This document shows, piece after piece, positions 49,513 through 60,189 of a DNA stretch of 64,000 nt (the first letter of the stretch is position 1; every line of letters starts with the position of its first letter). Below the pieces are notes generated by a model that was not told where the DNA came from, did no database searches, and saw only the letters and a list, made by a program, of their open reading frames with translations. Source of the stretch: Cyclobacteriaceae bacterium (GTDB lineage: Bacteria; Bacteroidota; Bacteroidia; Cytophagales; Cyclobacteriaceae); assembly GCA_012033595.1 (NCBI GenBank), contig JAAUQL010000009.1:1-64000 (forward strand). The letters run 5' to 3'. A program made the translations under genes and the position numbers.

Positions 49513-49583
49513 TACAAGATGGCGCAAACGCCGTACCTCCTGCAACACACCGGTCGGGAGCGATGGCGCCTCTATGCGTGGGC

Positions 49584-49775
49584 TTATTCTTCGGTATCGG
49601 GACTTACCTTTTTATTGATCCAAAACGGAGCGGTGGCAAACCAAATGACCATGGAAAAGGCCATAATATTTTTATTCATCTGCAGGTCTAAATCTCCAAA
49701 AAATACGAGCAGGGAAGGTACGATGGTACCCGATAAGGCCAGATAAGAAATTATTTTTAATATAGCATGTTTCAT
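49584..49775 (-). CDS. Small two-helix membrane protein
   Basis: A 63-residue protein with two membrane helices (ISYLALSGTIVPSLLVFFG and MAFSMVIWFATAPFWI). Its ATG overlaps the stop of the upstream NCS1 transporter (ATGA), which implies coupled translation and supports it as a real gene. The overlapping plus-strand ORF (49519-49746) is a shadow. Function unknown; a transporter accessory is possible. Confidence 0.65.
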   Translation of the reverse strand: MKHAILKIISYLALSGTIVPSLLVFFGDLDLQMNKNIMAFSMVIWFATAPFWINKKVSPDTEE

Positions 49776-51179
49776 GATAGTACAGTCGGAGGTGAAAGCC
49801 TGGATTGATATAATTTACTGACCACGATATAAATGGCCGATGCGATAAACCAGCCAGGAAGGCCAAGAAAAAACACCTCTACGCCCAGCAGCAAATTCAG
49901 AAGCAAGCCAATGGCAAGGGTTACGATCCAGGCTATGGCGGCTGCCCAATTTATGTTGCTATGCGTCTTTTCGGAATAGAAATCAGACAATCCCAAGCGC
50001 TTCAATACATAGAAATCTATGAAAATGACCGCACCCATAGGCATAAGGAGAAACCCATACAGGGCCACAAAATCGAGCAGGTTCATGACCAATGCCGGAA
50101 AACATGCAGCCATGGTGGTCACCAAACCGGTGATTAGGGTCACCTTCCAGGTTTTCGACCTGGGAGCCAAAGATTGAAACGCCAGACCTGCACGGTAAAT
50201 GGTAGGGTTGGCCGTGGTCCATCCGGCTATGATCACACAGACAGCACCGGCGATGCCGGCCGCATTGAAGGCCACCACACCAGGCGCAAATTCGGCGCTG
50301 TTGTTGGATTGCTGAAGGAATAGTGCATATAAAATGCCGGACGAAAGCCAGGCAAAGTAATGTCCTATGTACATGCCAGTGGCAGTGGAAAAACCGTATT
50401 GCCATTTTTTGCATATCGAAATATCGAGAGATCAGACATTCCGATGTGCATGGCCATATTAACAAACCACCCAAAGAACATGACATGCCAAAAAGTAAAC
50501 TGACTTTGGCCGGGTAAGGGAATGCCACTCCATATCTTCTCATTGGCTACTGTCCAAAAATCCGACAGAGAATTTACCCCAAGTCTGGGCAACACCGCTA
50601 TGGCCGCCGCAAAAAAAATGAGAATCATCCAGGGCGCGGCGATATTTGCAAATTTCGATACTTGTTGATAGCCAAACATGGCCACCACTGTGGTGAACGA
50701 ACCGATGATAAACACGGTGACAATCCAGCCAAAACTATTGGGCAACATATCGCTGAGTGAGGGCATTTCCAATCCGAAAGGAATGCCAATGGCTGTGGCC
50801 GAAACGGCGATCATGGAGCCTGCCAGAAAACAGAACATGACGCCATTGACCAGGTTATAGCTTTTCACCAGTATGGGGCCACATATTTTTCAAGCTGATA
50901 ATACAAGGTCATCCGGTTCTTCACGGCTATGGGAGCAGTAAGGAATGCCCAGCTCAATACAGCCAAAAAATTTCCTACCAACAGACCAACAATGAGATCG
51001 AATGCCGTGACCCCGTGGGCGACAAAAAGTGGCCCGATCACAAATTCGGTGCCTGCCGTGTGCTCACCGGCATACATACCGATAAAGCTTCTGAGGTTTT
51101 TGAGCTTGGATGGGGGAATGGGTTGACGCTCGTATTCATTGACCGAATCGAGCTTGGCAACAAGGCCATTTGTTTTCAT
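49772..51179 (-). CDS. NCS1-family nucleobase/allantoin-type permease, two frameshifts
   Basis: A polytopic transporter of about 469 residues with some 12 helices, assembled from three ORFs (51179-50865, 50868-50365, 50374-49772). One C missing in coding-strand GGCCCCATA (near plus 50878) and one A missing in the run at plus 50405-50410 join them, giving RYAKKWQYGFSTATGMYIGH at the second joint. Family markers include SFIGMYAGEHTAGTEFVIGP near the start and FGYQQVSKFANIAAPWMI in the middle, and its symporter mechanism uses Na+ or H+. The exact nucleobase-like substrate is unknown. Confidence 0.82.
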
Positions 51180-51428
51180 ATTTTGGGGATTTTCTAAAAA
51201 ATGTCAGGTTCAGTTTTGTCTTGGTGCAATATAGAAAAAAATGACATTGGCCGGCCTATGCGAATCAATAATCATAAATTCATCGTGATAGCGGATGCTG
51301 TGCACTTATTTTTTAAATGAATATTTGATAATTTGTGTTAATTGCCAGATGTATATTTGATTGCCTGAAAAAGATTGATCGCCTCCATAGGTTTTTATGA
51401 TGATGTTGTACAATAATCTGACGACAAA

Positions 51429-52765
51429 ATGATGCGCACAGCCAAGTTTATATTCATTGCAGGCCTTATGCTTTCCTGCATTCCTGGTTTTGGTCAATAC
51501 AAGATCGTGACAATTGCCAGCGACCGTGCCGATGGTATCGGTCCTTGCCAGCCCAGTATATTTATCAATCCCAAATCGCCCAATATGATGGTGGCAAGTT
51601 TTGTGAGCGAAAAAACCATGCAGACCAGTGGCACCAAAACCCGTCACAACAAAATATACTATTCACAGGACTTTGGCCACACCTGGAATACAAAGAACAT
51701 AAAATCAAGGTACGGTGACTTCGGCGACCCCTGCATCATTGCAGACAATGAGGGTATCTTTTATTATTTTCATCTCTCCGACCCCAAAAAATGGGATGGG
51801 AAGGCCAGATGGTGATGGATCGCATTGTATGCCAGCGATCTGGCAATGGCAAATCATGGAATAGTGGTACCTTTATGGGGACTGAATCCACCCAAAAAAA
51901 ATGAAAAAGCCTGGGCGACATTTGATGAAACATCAGGATATATTTATGCCACCTGGACCCATTACGACAACTATGCCTCATCAAATCCGCAAGACAGTGC
52001 GCATATTATGCTGTCTTTTTCTACTGACCGCGGACTTAACTGGTCTCCGGCCATGCGCATCAACCAGTTCGGCGGTAATTGTCTCGGTGAATCAGGTACG
52101 CCTCTTGGCGCCATACCTGTGGCGGGTCCGGAGCAGGAAGTGTACGTGACCTGGGCCAATAATGGAAAAATTTATTTTGACCGTTCGGCTGATGGCGGAG
52201 TCACCTGGCAAAAAAGGATGCAATAGTAGCAGAGCAGATCGGTGGCTGGCATTTGAACGTGCCCGGGTTTGGCAAAGCGTCGGGAGCGCCCGTGAGTGCA
52301 TGCGATATCAGCTATGGCGATCGGCACGGTACAATATACGTTAGCTGGTCTGACCAGCGCAATGGTGAAAACAATACCGATGTGTGGTTGGCCAAATCTG
52401 CGGACAAAGGCAATACCTGGTCGGATCCCATCAGGGTGAACGATGATGAAGTGACGATGATGGGCCGGCACCAGTGCTACAATTGGATGTCCGTTGACCC
52501 GGTGAGCGGCAATATCTACCTCGTATTTTATGATCGCAGAGAACATGAAGGCCTGGAGACAGACGTGTATATGGCCATATCTACAGATGGGGGACAGACT
52601 TTCAGCAATGAAAAGATCAGCGATCAGCCTTTTGAGCCCGACAACAATATCTACATGGGCGATTATATCAATATTGCCGCCTATGCCGGCTATGTGCGAC
52701 CAATTTGGACGACCTATGAAAATGGCGTTTTGTCCATTAAAACCGCGCTTATAGATGTACGCTGA
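51429..52765 (+). CDS. Exported BNR/sialidase-fold protein, three frameshifts
   Basis: About 445 residues after repair, with a signal peptide (FIFIAGLMLSCIPGFGQ). At least five Asp-box motifs of the sialidase propeller are visible: SQDFGHTW, STDRGLNW, SADGGVTW, SADKGNTW and STDGGQTF. The three ORFs join as follows: one A missing in AAAAAA (near 51786-51791, giving KKMGWEGQMVMDR), one extra base in the A-run at 51893-51900 (giving QKNEKAWATFDETSG), and one A missing in CAAAAAAGG (near 52208-52214, giving WQKKDAIVAEQIGG). The fold is clear; true sialidase activity is not, and the arginine triad cannot be confirmed by eye. Confidence 0.78.
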
Positions 52766-53032
52766 GACCACTGCATAAATTAATACCAACAGCAGCCGGT
52801 TTCATGGCCGTTTTGGTGCCTTCAAGTTTATCTCAGTAAAGTTGCGTGATGCATGTTGATGAAAACTAACTGCGCTATCATGCTCGGCAGCAATCATTTA
52901 TTCATTTTTTTCATTATCAGCAATGCAATTGTTTTAGTCAGATTTTCGGCTGTAAAAATAATTTGAACCTGCATCGTAGTTTGGCGTTATTTATTATGAT
53001 ATCAAAATAATATCATAATAAATTAACTAATC

Positions 53033-53886
53033 ATGAAAAAAGAAGTTTTGTTGAAACCTAAAAGCGGCTATCCCTTTTTGCTGCTCGTGGTGCTTATTTT
53101 GGCAGGAGCCGTCTTTGCTATCATCCAAGCTCAAATACTTGCTGCATTGGCTCTATTCCTGTTTTTTCTTCTGGTACTCAAAGGCTTTTACATTGTGTAT
53201 CCCAATCATTCCAAGGCGATGGTGCTTTTTGGCGCTTACAAAGGCACGGTAAAGGAAAACGGTTTTTTTGGATCAATCCATTTTTTGGCTACCGGTCTAT
53301 TTCATTGCGCGCCCGCAATTTCGACAGTGAGCGTGTGAAGGTCAACGACATGGTGGGCAACCCCATTCTGATCAGCGTCATATTGGTTTGGCGTGTGCAA
53401 GAGACCTACCGGGCTGCATTTGAAGTAGATGATTATGCGCAATTTGTGAAGGTGCAGACCGATGCGGCGGTGAGAAAACTTGCCGGTTCTTATCCTTACG
53501 ACAATTTTGATGAGCATGTCCATGAAATTACTTTGCGCTCCGGCGTAAAGGAAGTAAACGAAGCGCTTGAAAAAGAGCTGGATGAGCGTCTGACCATGGC
53601 GGGTATCCATGTAATGGAAGCGCGGATCGGATACCTGGCCTATGCCCCGGAGATTGCTCAAGCCATGCTGCGCCGCCAACAGGCAACGGCCATCGTTGCG
53701 GCAAGATTCAAAATAGTGGAAGGCGCAGTAGGCATGGTAGAAAGCGCCCTCGAAATGCTATCACAAAAGAGCATCATCAATCTGGACGAAGAGCGAAAAG
53801 CTGCTATGGTTAGCAATCTTATGGTGGTGCTGTGTGGCGACAGAGATGCTCACCCCGTCATCAACACCGGTACCTTACATCAATAA
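53033..53886 (+). CDS. SPFH/band 7 domain membrane protein, frameshifted
   Basis: About 285 residues. Two hydrophobic segments near the N-terminus ([39 protein letters not shown]) precede the SPFH domain ([20 protein letters not shown]) and an alanine-rich coiled region ([20 protein letters not shown]). The ORF breaks in the T-run 53263-53269; one more T gives [24 protein letters not shown] proteins scaffold membrane microdomains or proteases. Two tiny genes follow on the same strand and probably form an operon with it. Confidence 0.85.
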
Positions 53887-53892
53887 ATAGTG

Positions 53893-54060
53893 ATGGAAGA
53901 ATATAAACTACTGAAACAAAAGTTCTTTGAAGGAACTGCGAAGTTTGAAAAAAGAATTAATGAAACCTGCCAGCAAGGCTGGAAGCCGGTTTCATTGACA
54001 TCTGATCATGGTAGTGCCATGGTGCTGTTGCAAAAAGTGGATAAGTTTCACGAAGAATGA
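53893..54060 (+). CDS. Small protein, DUF4177-like
   Basis: A 55-residue protein, too short for the ORF track. It reads MEEYKLLKQKFFEG at the start and QGWKPVSLTSDHGSAMVLLQ in the middle, matching the DUF4177-type alpha/beta pattern (YK-hxxx...GWxxVS). The ATG is six bases after the SPFH stop, and codon usage fits its neighbours. Function unknown; it probably works with the SPFH protein. Confidence 0.7.
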   Translation: MEEYKLLKQKFFEGTAKFEKRINETCQQGWKPVSLTSDHGSAMVLLQKVDKFHEE

Positions 54061-54213
54061 TCAACAGACCGATGCTGCTCCAGAAAGCGAGAAAATAAAC
54101 CCATTGCACTAAATGACCCGGCAACTGAGCGGTTCAACATAGTTGGCCTTCAGAGCCGGATGGTGCCTTGGAAGACAATTCAAATTAGAATGAAATAAAA
54201 TTGCTATTGATTT

Positions 54214-54381
54214 ATGCCAAAGAAAAAGCCGTTTGTATTGAGAATGGATCCGGAAGTGCTGAAAGCGGTAGAGAAATGGGCTGTGGATGATTTTCGCAGC
54301 AGCAACGGGCAAATCGAGTGGATAATCCATGAAGCACTGCTCAAAGCCGGGCGGCTGCCCCAAACAAATGCCGGGCAATAG
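54214..54381 (+). CDS. Small Arc-like ribbon-helix-helix protein
   Basis: A 55-residue protein, absent from the ORF track. KPFVLRMDPEVLKAVEKWA is a typical Arc/CopG beta strand followed by helix 1, and DFRSSNGQIEWIIHEALLKA supplies helix 2 with the conserved SxNxxIExxLxxAL pattern. It ends RLPQTNAGQ. Arc-like proteins bind DNA as dimers, so it may autoregulate the SPFH operon. It is closed by a strong terminator at 54414-54440. Confidence 0.75.
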   Translation: MPKKKPFVLRMDPEVLKAVEKWAVDDFRSSNGQIEWIIHEALLKAGRLPQTNAGQ

Positions 54382-54413
54382 CAAACATTTTTATTTACAA
54401 TTTGTCTAGTATT

Positions 54414-54440
54414 GGAGGATGGAACATCCTCCTTTTCTTT
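54414..54440 (+). terminator. Intrinsic terminator after the SPFH operon
   Basis: GGAGGATG (54414-54421) pairs with CATCCTCC (54425-54432) around a GAA loop, followed by TTTTCTTT. It isolates the SPFH operon from map, which starts 20 bases later. Confidence 0.85.
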
Positions 54441-54460
54441 AAAACCATCCGCAGTATTTA

Positions 54461-55231
54461 ATGTCATTGATTAAAAAGCCAAATTTTTCAAAAACAGACA
54501 AGGAAATAGCCGGACTACGAAAATCAGGTAAAATTGTAGCCACTGTGCTGTGGGAAATGATCAACGCGATCAGGCCTGGCATGACTACCCAGCGACTAGA
54601 TGAAATAGCCGGATATTATCTTAAAAAAATGGAGGCAAGTTCTGCGCCCCGCCTGGAAGGCTTCCCGGGCAATACCTGCATAAGTGTGAATGAAATCATC
54701 GCTCATGGCATACCGGGTAAGCGGATATTGCGTTGCGGCGACAAAGTAAATATAGATGTCTCTGCTGCGCACAAAGGGTTTTTTGGAGATGTCGGCTACA
54801 CCATAATTCTTGGAGGTCTTACGCACAGCAGCAACCAGTTATTGGAATGCGCAAAGCAATCAACCCTGACCGCCGTTACCATGTCAACAGCCGGAACGCC
54901 TGTAAATCAAATAGCGAGGGCCATAGAAGAGCAGACCAGAACATGCGGGTACACCATCATCAAAAACCTTTGCAGCCATGGTGTAGGCAAGAGCCTCCAT
55001 GCTTGTCCACAGAATATTCTAAATTATTACCACCCAGAGGAAACCCTGGCGCTCGAACCTGGCATGGTGATCGCCTGGGAACCCTACATTTCTACCGGCG
55101 CCACACGAGCACAGGAATCGTGCAACGAATGGAACCTGACCACGCATAACCACAGCGATGTGGCGCAATTTGAGCACACCGTATTGGTGACCGATGGCAA
55201 GCCCGAGATATTGACCGTCATCGATTTTTAA
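54461..55231 (+). CDS. map: Methionine aminopeptidase, type I
   Basis: A 256-residue metallopeptidase that removes the initiator methionine. The five metal ligands can be seen: D in VNIDVSAAHKGFFGDVGYT (both aspartates), H in NLCSHGVGKSLHACPQ, E in VIAWEPYIS and E in DVAQFEHTVLV. In type I enzymes of this phylum map usually lies in the ribosomal-protein cluster, so this isolated gene is probably a second copy. It starts between two terminators. Confidence 0.92.
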   Translation: MSLIKKPNFSKTDKEIAGLRKSGKIVATVLWEMINAIRPGMTTQRLDEIAGYYLKKMEASSAPRLEGFPGNTCISVNEIIAHGIPGKRILRCGDKVNIDVSAAHKGFFGDVGYTIILGGLTHSSNQLLECAKQSTLTAVTMSTAGTPVNQIARAIEEQTRTCGYTIIKNLCSHGVGKSLHACPQNILNYYHPEETLALEPGMVIAWEPYISTGATRAQESCNEWNLTTHNHSDVAQFEHTVLVTDGKPEILTVIDF

Positions 55232-55244
55232 CCTGTCCTTTTCA

Positions 55245-55271
55245 GGAATAAAAAAGCGTTATTCCCTTTTT
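55245..55271 (+). terminator. Intrinsic terminator after map
   Basis: GGAATAA (55245-55251) pairs with TTATTCC (55259-55265), followed by CTTTTTA, 13 bases after the map stop codon. Confidence 0.7.
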
Positions 55272-55387
55272 ATCAGCATACAATATACGGACTGCATTCA
55301 TCATACAGCGCAAGGTTACGCAATGTTGCGATATGGAAAATAATAAATTAGACAAGGCTAAATATGTATTTATACCAATCTAATTTA

Positions 55388-55395
55388 TATATTTG
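55388..55395 (+). promoter_or_regulatory. Bacteroidetes -7 box (TATATTTG) upstream of the TonB receptor
   Basis: TATATTTG lies 29 bases before the ATG at 55425, in an AT-rich stretch. No clear -33 element. It supports the ATG start over the upstream GTG used by the ORF track, which falls within the promoter. Confidence 0.5.
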
Positions 55396-55424
55396 TGTTG
55401 TATAAAAAAACAAGTAACATTCCC

Positions 55425-57685
55425 ATGAACCGGCCAGTCCTCTTTCTACTATTTTGCTTTTCGGTACAACTCAACTGCCTCGCCCAGGGTTCCGTCAGGG
55501 GCAGGATAAGTGATGGCACCGAGCCGCTTTCGTTTGTACATATTGGCATATCGGGTCAAAAAACCGGCGTTTTTTCAGATGACCAGGGGTATTTTTTCCT
55601 GGACAAAGTACCCGCAGGTACCCTTACTTTGCATTGCTCTTATGTCGGCTACCAAAGCAAAGAAATACCTGTAATGGTGCGATCCGGTGAAGAAAGTTTT
55701 GTTTCCATTTCCATGGATCGGTCTTTTCCGAACTCGATGAGGTAGTGGTGACAGGGGCGCGGATGGGACAAAAAAGAACAGAATCTCCGGTGGTTGTGGG
55801 GCTCATCGACAAAAAAACGCTGGACAATACCCAGGCCAATACACTTGCCGATGGGCTCAACTTTCAGTCTGGTCTGCGGATGGAAACCGACTGCCAGACC
55901 TGTGGATATTCCCAGTTGAGGATGAACGGCCTTGGGGGTGCCTATTCGCTAATCCTTATCGATAGCAGGCCGATTTTCAGCAGTATGATGGGCTTGTACG
56001 GATTGGAGCAAATACCTGCAAGTACCATAGAGCGGATTGAAGTAATACGCGGTGGCAGCTCGGCAGTATATGGAAGCAACGCCATAGCCGGTACGGTAAA
56101 TGTTATTACGAGAGAGCCTGAATCCGATTTGATAGATATTGGTGTTTCAACGCATTTTATTGGTGCGCAATCGTGGGAAAGTAAGGTAGATGCCGTCGCA
56201 TCTAAGGTATTTGCCAGGTCGGGCATTACCTTGAATATAAGCCAGAACAACCGGGAAGCATATGATGCCAATAAAGATGGATTTTCTGAACTTCCCAAAT
56301 TGGAGGGAACAAATTTTGGCCTGAACAGCTATTATAAAATAGGCAAATACACCAAACTGGGGTTTAATCTGAATGGAATTAATGAATACCGCCGTGGTGG
56401 AAATAGCATCGAGGCAGCCCCGCACAAAGCCGATCAGGCCGAAGAAAGGGCGGCTAATATCATTATGGGTGGGCTTACCCTCAACACCAGCCTGCCTGCG
56501 CTCAACAGTTCGGCAAGCTTCTATTTCGCCGGTCAATACTTAAAGCGCAAACATTATACAGGCATAGACCATGCAGATGCATACGGCAACACCTTTGGGC
56601 AAACTGCCATGAGTGGTGTTCAATACCACTATTTTGCCTACAAACATACCTTCACGGTGGGAGCCGAATATATTGCGGATGGCATCCAGGACTATATTCC
56701 ACTGTACACGTACGAGGTCGATCAGCAAACCAGCCAATTTGGGGCTTTTGCCCAGGATGAATGGAAGATCAGCGATAAATTTACGTTGCTGGCCGGGTTG
56801 CGAATGGACAGCCACAACATGATCGACAAGCTGGTATTCAACCCCAGGGCTAATCTGCTCTATAAACCGCTGGACTTTGCACAGGTACGGCTTAGCTATG
56901 CTTCCGGATTTCGCGCCCCTCAGGCATTCGATACCGACCTGCATATCGCCTTTGCAGGTGGAGGCGTATCGCGCGTACAGCTCGATCCCGATCTTAATAA
57001 AGAAACCTCAGAAAGCTATTCGTTTTCCATCAACTACGACCGACCCGGCGAAAGGGCTATTTATGGATTTACGATAGAAACATTTCATACCCGGCTTTTC
57101 GATGCATTTGTGTTGGAAGATCGCGGGGACGATGGTCTGGGGAACATGATTTTGTTGAAAAAAAATGGAGGAGGATCTACAGTGCAGGGTCTGTCGATGG
57201 AGGGGCGGATCAACTACAACGATGTGGTGGAATGGAGTATGGGAATGACCTTGCAGACCAGCCTGTATGATGATCCGGTACAATGGTCTTCTGATATCGA
57301 AGCCAAAAGCCAGTATCTCCGCACCCCCAATGATTATGGATTTTATATGCTCGACATTCAGCCCCTAAAAGGCCTCGCCATTTCGCTGGCAGGGGTATAT
57401 TCCGGTGCCATGCTTGTGCCACACTATGGTGGAGCTCCGGGTGTGCCGGCCGATGAATTGATCACATCAAAACGTTTTTTTGATCAGCAGATCAAAGTGA
57501 GCTATACCCTGCAACTTAAATCCATCGGCCAGGGATTGCAATTTTTTGGCGGTATCAAAAACATTTCCGATGCCTATCAAAATGATTTTGATACCGGTCC
57601 GTATCGCGATTCCAATTTTGTGTACGGGCCGGCCAGGCCAAGAACTTTTTTCTTTGGTGTCAGGCTGGCAACATCAGGCGAATGA
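55425..57685 (+). CDS. TonB-dependent outer-membrane receptor (BtuB/siderophore type), frameshifted
   Basis: About 753 residues. A signal peptide (LFLLFCFSVQLNCLAQG) is followed by a carboxypeptidase-regulatory-like domain (VRGRISDGTEPLSFVHIG), then a TonB box and plug (LDEVVVTGARMGQKRTESPV after repair; MNGLGGAYSLILIDSRPIFS; EVIRGGSSAVYGSNAIAGTV), and a 22-strand barrel ending TFFFGVRLATSGE. The break lies near 55725-55745: one T missing in TCTTTTCC gives RSFSELDEVVV. Unlike SusC it has no STN domain and no susD, so it probably imports a metal chelate or cobalamin. Confidence 0.9.
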
Positions 57686-57726
57686 CCAGCATGAACGAAT
57701 GATGAAAAAAAACATGTCGTACCCGA

Positions 57727-58563
57727 TCATTTCCCTTCTTCAATCAGCTTGACCAATTCGCTAGGATGCATATGGTATTCGGAAGCGATTTCTTTGAGCG
57801 ATTGTGACGGCGAAGCCTGGATTTGATGGGCTTTTAATGTGCTGATCACCGTTTCCGGCTCCAGTCCCATATCGGCAGCCACTTCTTCTATGGTCATTCT
57901 GCCGTAGCCTTTTCCCGAACCTCCTTGACGTGGCTGCCCTACATGACCTTGTGCCGGTACCAGAATGGCATAGAGCTGTGCCGGCGACTTCCCATTTTTT
58001 TGAGCCACGTCCTTGAGCAACTGTTCTTTGCCCTCTACCTGGATACCTACGACACGGAGCGTTTCTATTAGCTCCTCAGCTTCCTGCTTTAAATATTTTT
58101 GGGCTACCTCATCCAGGCTTAGGTTTTCCATATGAGGTATGGGGGCAGCTTTTTGTTTTTCTTCCCAGCTAAAGCCGATGGTTTCGCCGAGATCATAAAA
58201 ACTACTGAAAGGCGGGAGTTGCAAATGTGTGCCCATCAGCACGCCAAGAAACACCAGTACAGCAAAGGCAAATTCTTTCTTTTTCCTCATTTGGCTGCTG
58301 CTTTTCAGCTTTACATAAGACCATAAGTTTCTCCAGTTCAGAAAGAAGATATGCCAAATAGTTAACAAAATAAAAAAATACGAAAAGAGGGTGTGCTGTG
58401 CCTGCCATTGTTCTTTGCTAAGACCCAGCAAGAGCCAGTGCTGCCAATGTGCTATTCTGCCCGGAGGCGATACATACAATACCGTGCCCGATACCAGCAA
58501 CCATACAATTGCAAAAAAAAGCCCAAAGGCTACAAAACTCCTGAAGTGAAAACGATTTGACAT
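57727..58563 (-). CDS. DUF4405 membrane protein with an internally repeated C-terminal domain
   Basis: A 278-residue protein. Residues 1-115 form about four membrane helices of the DUF4405 (cytochrome-b-like) kind, with histidines that could bind haem (HWQHWLL, QHTLFSY, TIWHIFF). The C-terminal half consists of two tandem units: residues about 148-201 (SLDEVAQKYLKQEAEELIET, GKSPAQLYAIL) and 223-278 (TIEEVAADMGLEPETVISTL, HMHPSELVKLI). They share the pattern LxEVA...L..L...I...LK-VA....SP-L. The linker is glycine-rich. Function unknown; a membrane redox role is inferred. It is convergent with the TonB receptor. Confidence 0.78.
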   Translation of the reverse strand: MSNRFHFRSFVAFGLFFAIVWLLVSGTVLYVSPPGRIAHWQHWLLLGLSKEQWQAQHTLFSYFFILLTIWHIFFLNWRNLWSYVKLKSSSQMRKKKEFAFAVLVFLGVLMGTHLQLPPFSSFYDLGETIGFSWEEKQKAAPIPHMENLSLDEVAQKYLKQEAEELIETLRVVGIQVEGKEQLLKDVAQKNGKSPAQLYAILVPAQGHVGQPRQGGSGKGYGRMTIEEVAADMGLEPETVISTLKAHQIQASPSQSLKEIASEYHMHPSELVKLIEEGK

Positions 58564-58665
58564 ACTTGTATATTTAAAAAATTTGGTTTATGAAAAAGTA
58601 GTTGAAATGCGCACGTAAAAGAAAACCAAAAGCCTGTTGGCTACGGTGACCGATATCACATGAAA

Positions 58666-59423
58666 TTAATGTACATAGCTGCCTGCGTTGATATCGAAGG
58701 TGCCACCTGTGGCATGGTCTGCAAGGCCACTAGCCAAAAAAGCAACAAACTGCGCCACGTCTTTGGGCTCGGTCAGTTGGTCGAGCGCCGAGTCTTGTAG
58801 TGCGTAGCCTTCACCGTATTTTTCGGTAAAAGCCCTGGCCATGTCGGTACGTACAAAACCCGGCGCCACCAAAAAAGCCCTGATGCCTTCCTTGCCATAT
58901 GCCCGGGCAATGGACCTTGTAAGTCCCACCAGGCCGGCCTTAGATGCGGCATATGCCATATAGTCACGGGTATCACCGCGAAAAGCCGCTCTTGAGGATA
59001 TGTTGATGATGATGCCCCCGCCATGCTCTTTGAAATGCTGTATTGATTTTTGCACAAAAGACCCACCGCATTCAGGTTGATATCCATGGTGAGCAACCAA
59101 TCATCTATCCATGAAATGTCGTCCTTATCCGGATCTGAACTAATGGCGATGCCCGCATTGTTTATGATCACATCCAATTTGCCAAAATCCTGGATCACTT
59201 TGTTGAAAAAGCTGCTTACTTCCAGCCCCTGGTCAAAATCGCACTGGTACAACGTGGCCTTTGGTGCCAGACTGTGCATAACTTTATCTGCCCTGTTCTT
59301 ATTTTTGCTGTAGTGAAGCGCCACATGCGCCCCACAGTCAACCAGTACTTCGGCTATACATTTGCCTATACCTCTGCTGGCGCCGGTAATCAGTATATTT
59401 TTATTCTTAAGATTGATATGCAT
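58666..59423 (-). CDS. Short-chain dehydrogenase/reductase, frameshifted
   Basis: About 252 residues, Rossmann fold. The NAD(P) site ILITGASRGIGKCIAEVL is at residues 10-27, NNAG (VIINNAGIAI) and the catalytic S-Y-K follow in IINISSRAAFRGDTRDYMAYAASKAG (S, YxxxK). The C-terminus is GGTFDINAGSYVH. The two ORFs join if one A is added to the coding-strand A-run near plus 59052-59056 (LLCKKSIQHFKEHGGG). It resembles FabG-type reductases, but the substrate is unknown. Confidence 0.88.
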
Positions 59424-59864
59424 GTCTGATACTTGTTCTTGGTTGATATGTACTTGAGTCCGACTTCAATAGAAATTGCCCTCTTTTGCGAACTAACCCG
59501 GCACCATAGCGCACTTACTGATTTCAATAAGTAAATCAACCAAAGCGTACTTGCACGAATGAGTCCGGCTTCCGGCAATTGAAGGCATTAATTTACCAGA
59601 ATTATTCGCAAATAAGATAAAAATGCAGGTAAAAATGAGCAGCTCTTACTGTCTTTGTTACAGTCAATTAAATAATTTAATAGTACAAAAAGCGACCTAT
59701 TTCATGCTCCGTTTTATACTTTTTATCGAAAAAATTGTAGGTTTTAAAGACAATGAGCCCGGCCTTGTCGATAATTTTTCACCTGGACTATCCCCGGGCG
59801 TATATATGCCTGAACATTAAGTCCGCTCCCAACCAGTATTATTTTTTAGGTCAATTATTATATT
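59424..59864. other. Gene-free stretch between the SDR and the small lipoprotein
   Basis: About 440 bases. A plus-strand ORF of 65 codons (59623-59820) lacks any family feature and I leave it out. No hairpin, promoter box or repeat is clear. Confidence 0.35.
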
Positions 59865-60062
59865 ATGAAAAGAGCAATTTTTTATTTGGCGGTTCTCACA
59901 CTTTCTTTTAGCATATTTTCTTGCGCCGGGTCTATTCCTCAGCATTGTCCTTCTTACCACAGTGCTTATGGCAAAGAAAAGTACAAAAAAACCAAAGGTG
60001 TAAATAAGAATGTATTTGCCAATGGTATAAAGGGCTCCCGGTATAAGGCAGACAGGTTTTAG
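59865..60062 (+). CDS. Small lipoprotein of unknown function
   Basis: A 65-residue protein. The signal peptide IFYLAVLTLSFSIFSCAGS contains an SPII lipobox with the cysteine at residue 20. A basic tail rich in K and Y follows (YGKEKYKKTKGVNKNVFANG). Small basic lipoproteins of this sort are common in Cytophagales. It is monocistronic and isolated between two long spacers. Confidence 0.6.
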   Translation: MKRAIFYLAVLTLSFSIFSCAGSIPQHCPSYHSAYGKEKYKKTKGVNKNVFANGIKGSRYKADRF

Positions 60063-60130
60063 CACCAGGGAGTACTAGAGGTTCTGGTATTTTAACAAGG
60101 CGCTTTGTTGCCGGGGAATTACCGGCACGC

Positions 60131-60164
60131 ACAAAAAAAACACCGGTCAGTAGCATCGGTGTTT
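60131..60164 (-). terminator. Intrinsic terminator after the DUF4136 gene
   Basis: On the minus strand AAACACCG pairs with CGGTGTTT (plus 60138-60145 with 60157-60164) and is followed by a run of T. It lies 26 bases after the DUF4136 stop. Confidence 0.8.
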
Positions 60165-60189
60165 CAATAGGAAAATGATGGGTCGCTGG

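Noticed and set aside
49519-49746. 75-codon plus-strand ORF after the CobW gene
   Set aside because: It overlaps a minus-strand gene coupled to the NCS1 transporter, which has proper membrane helices; the plus ORF is a shadow.
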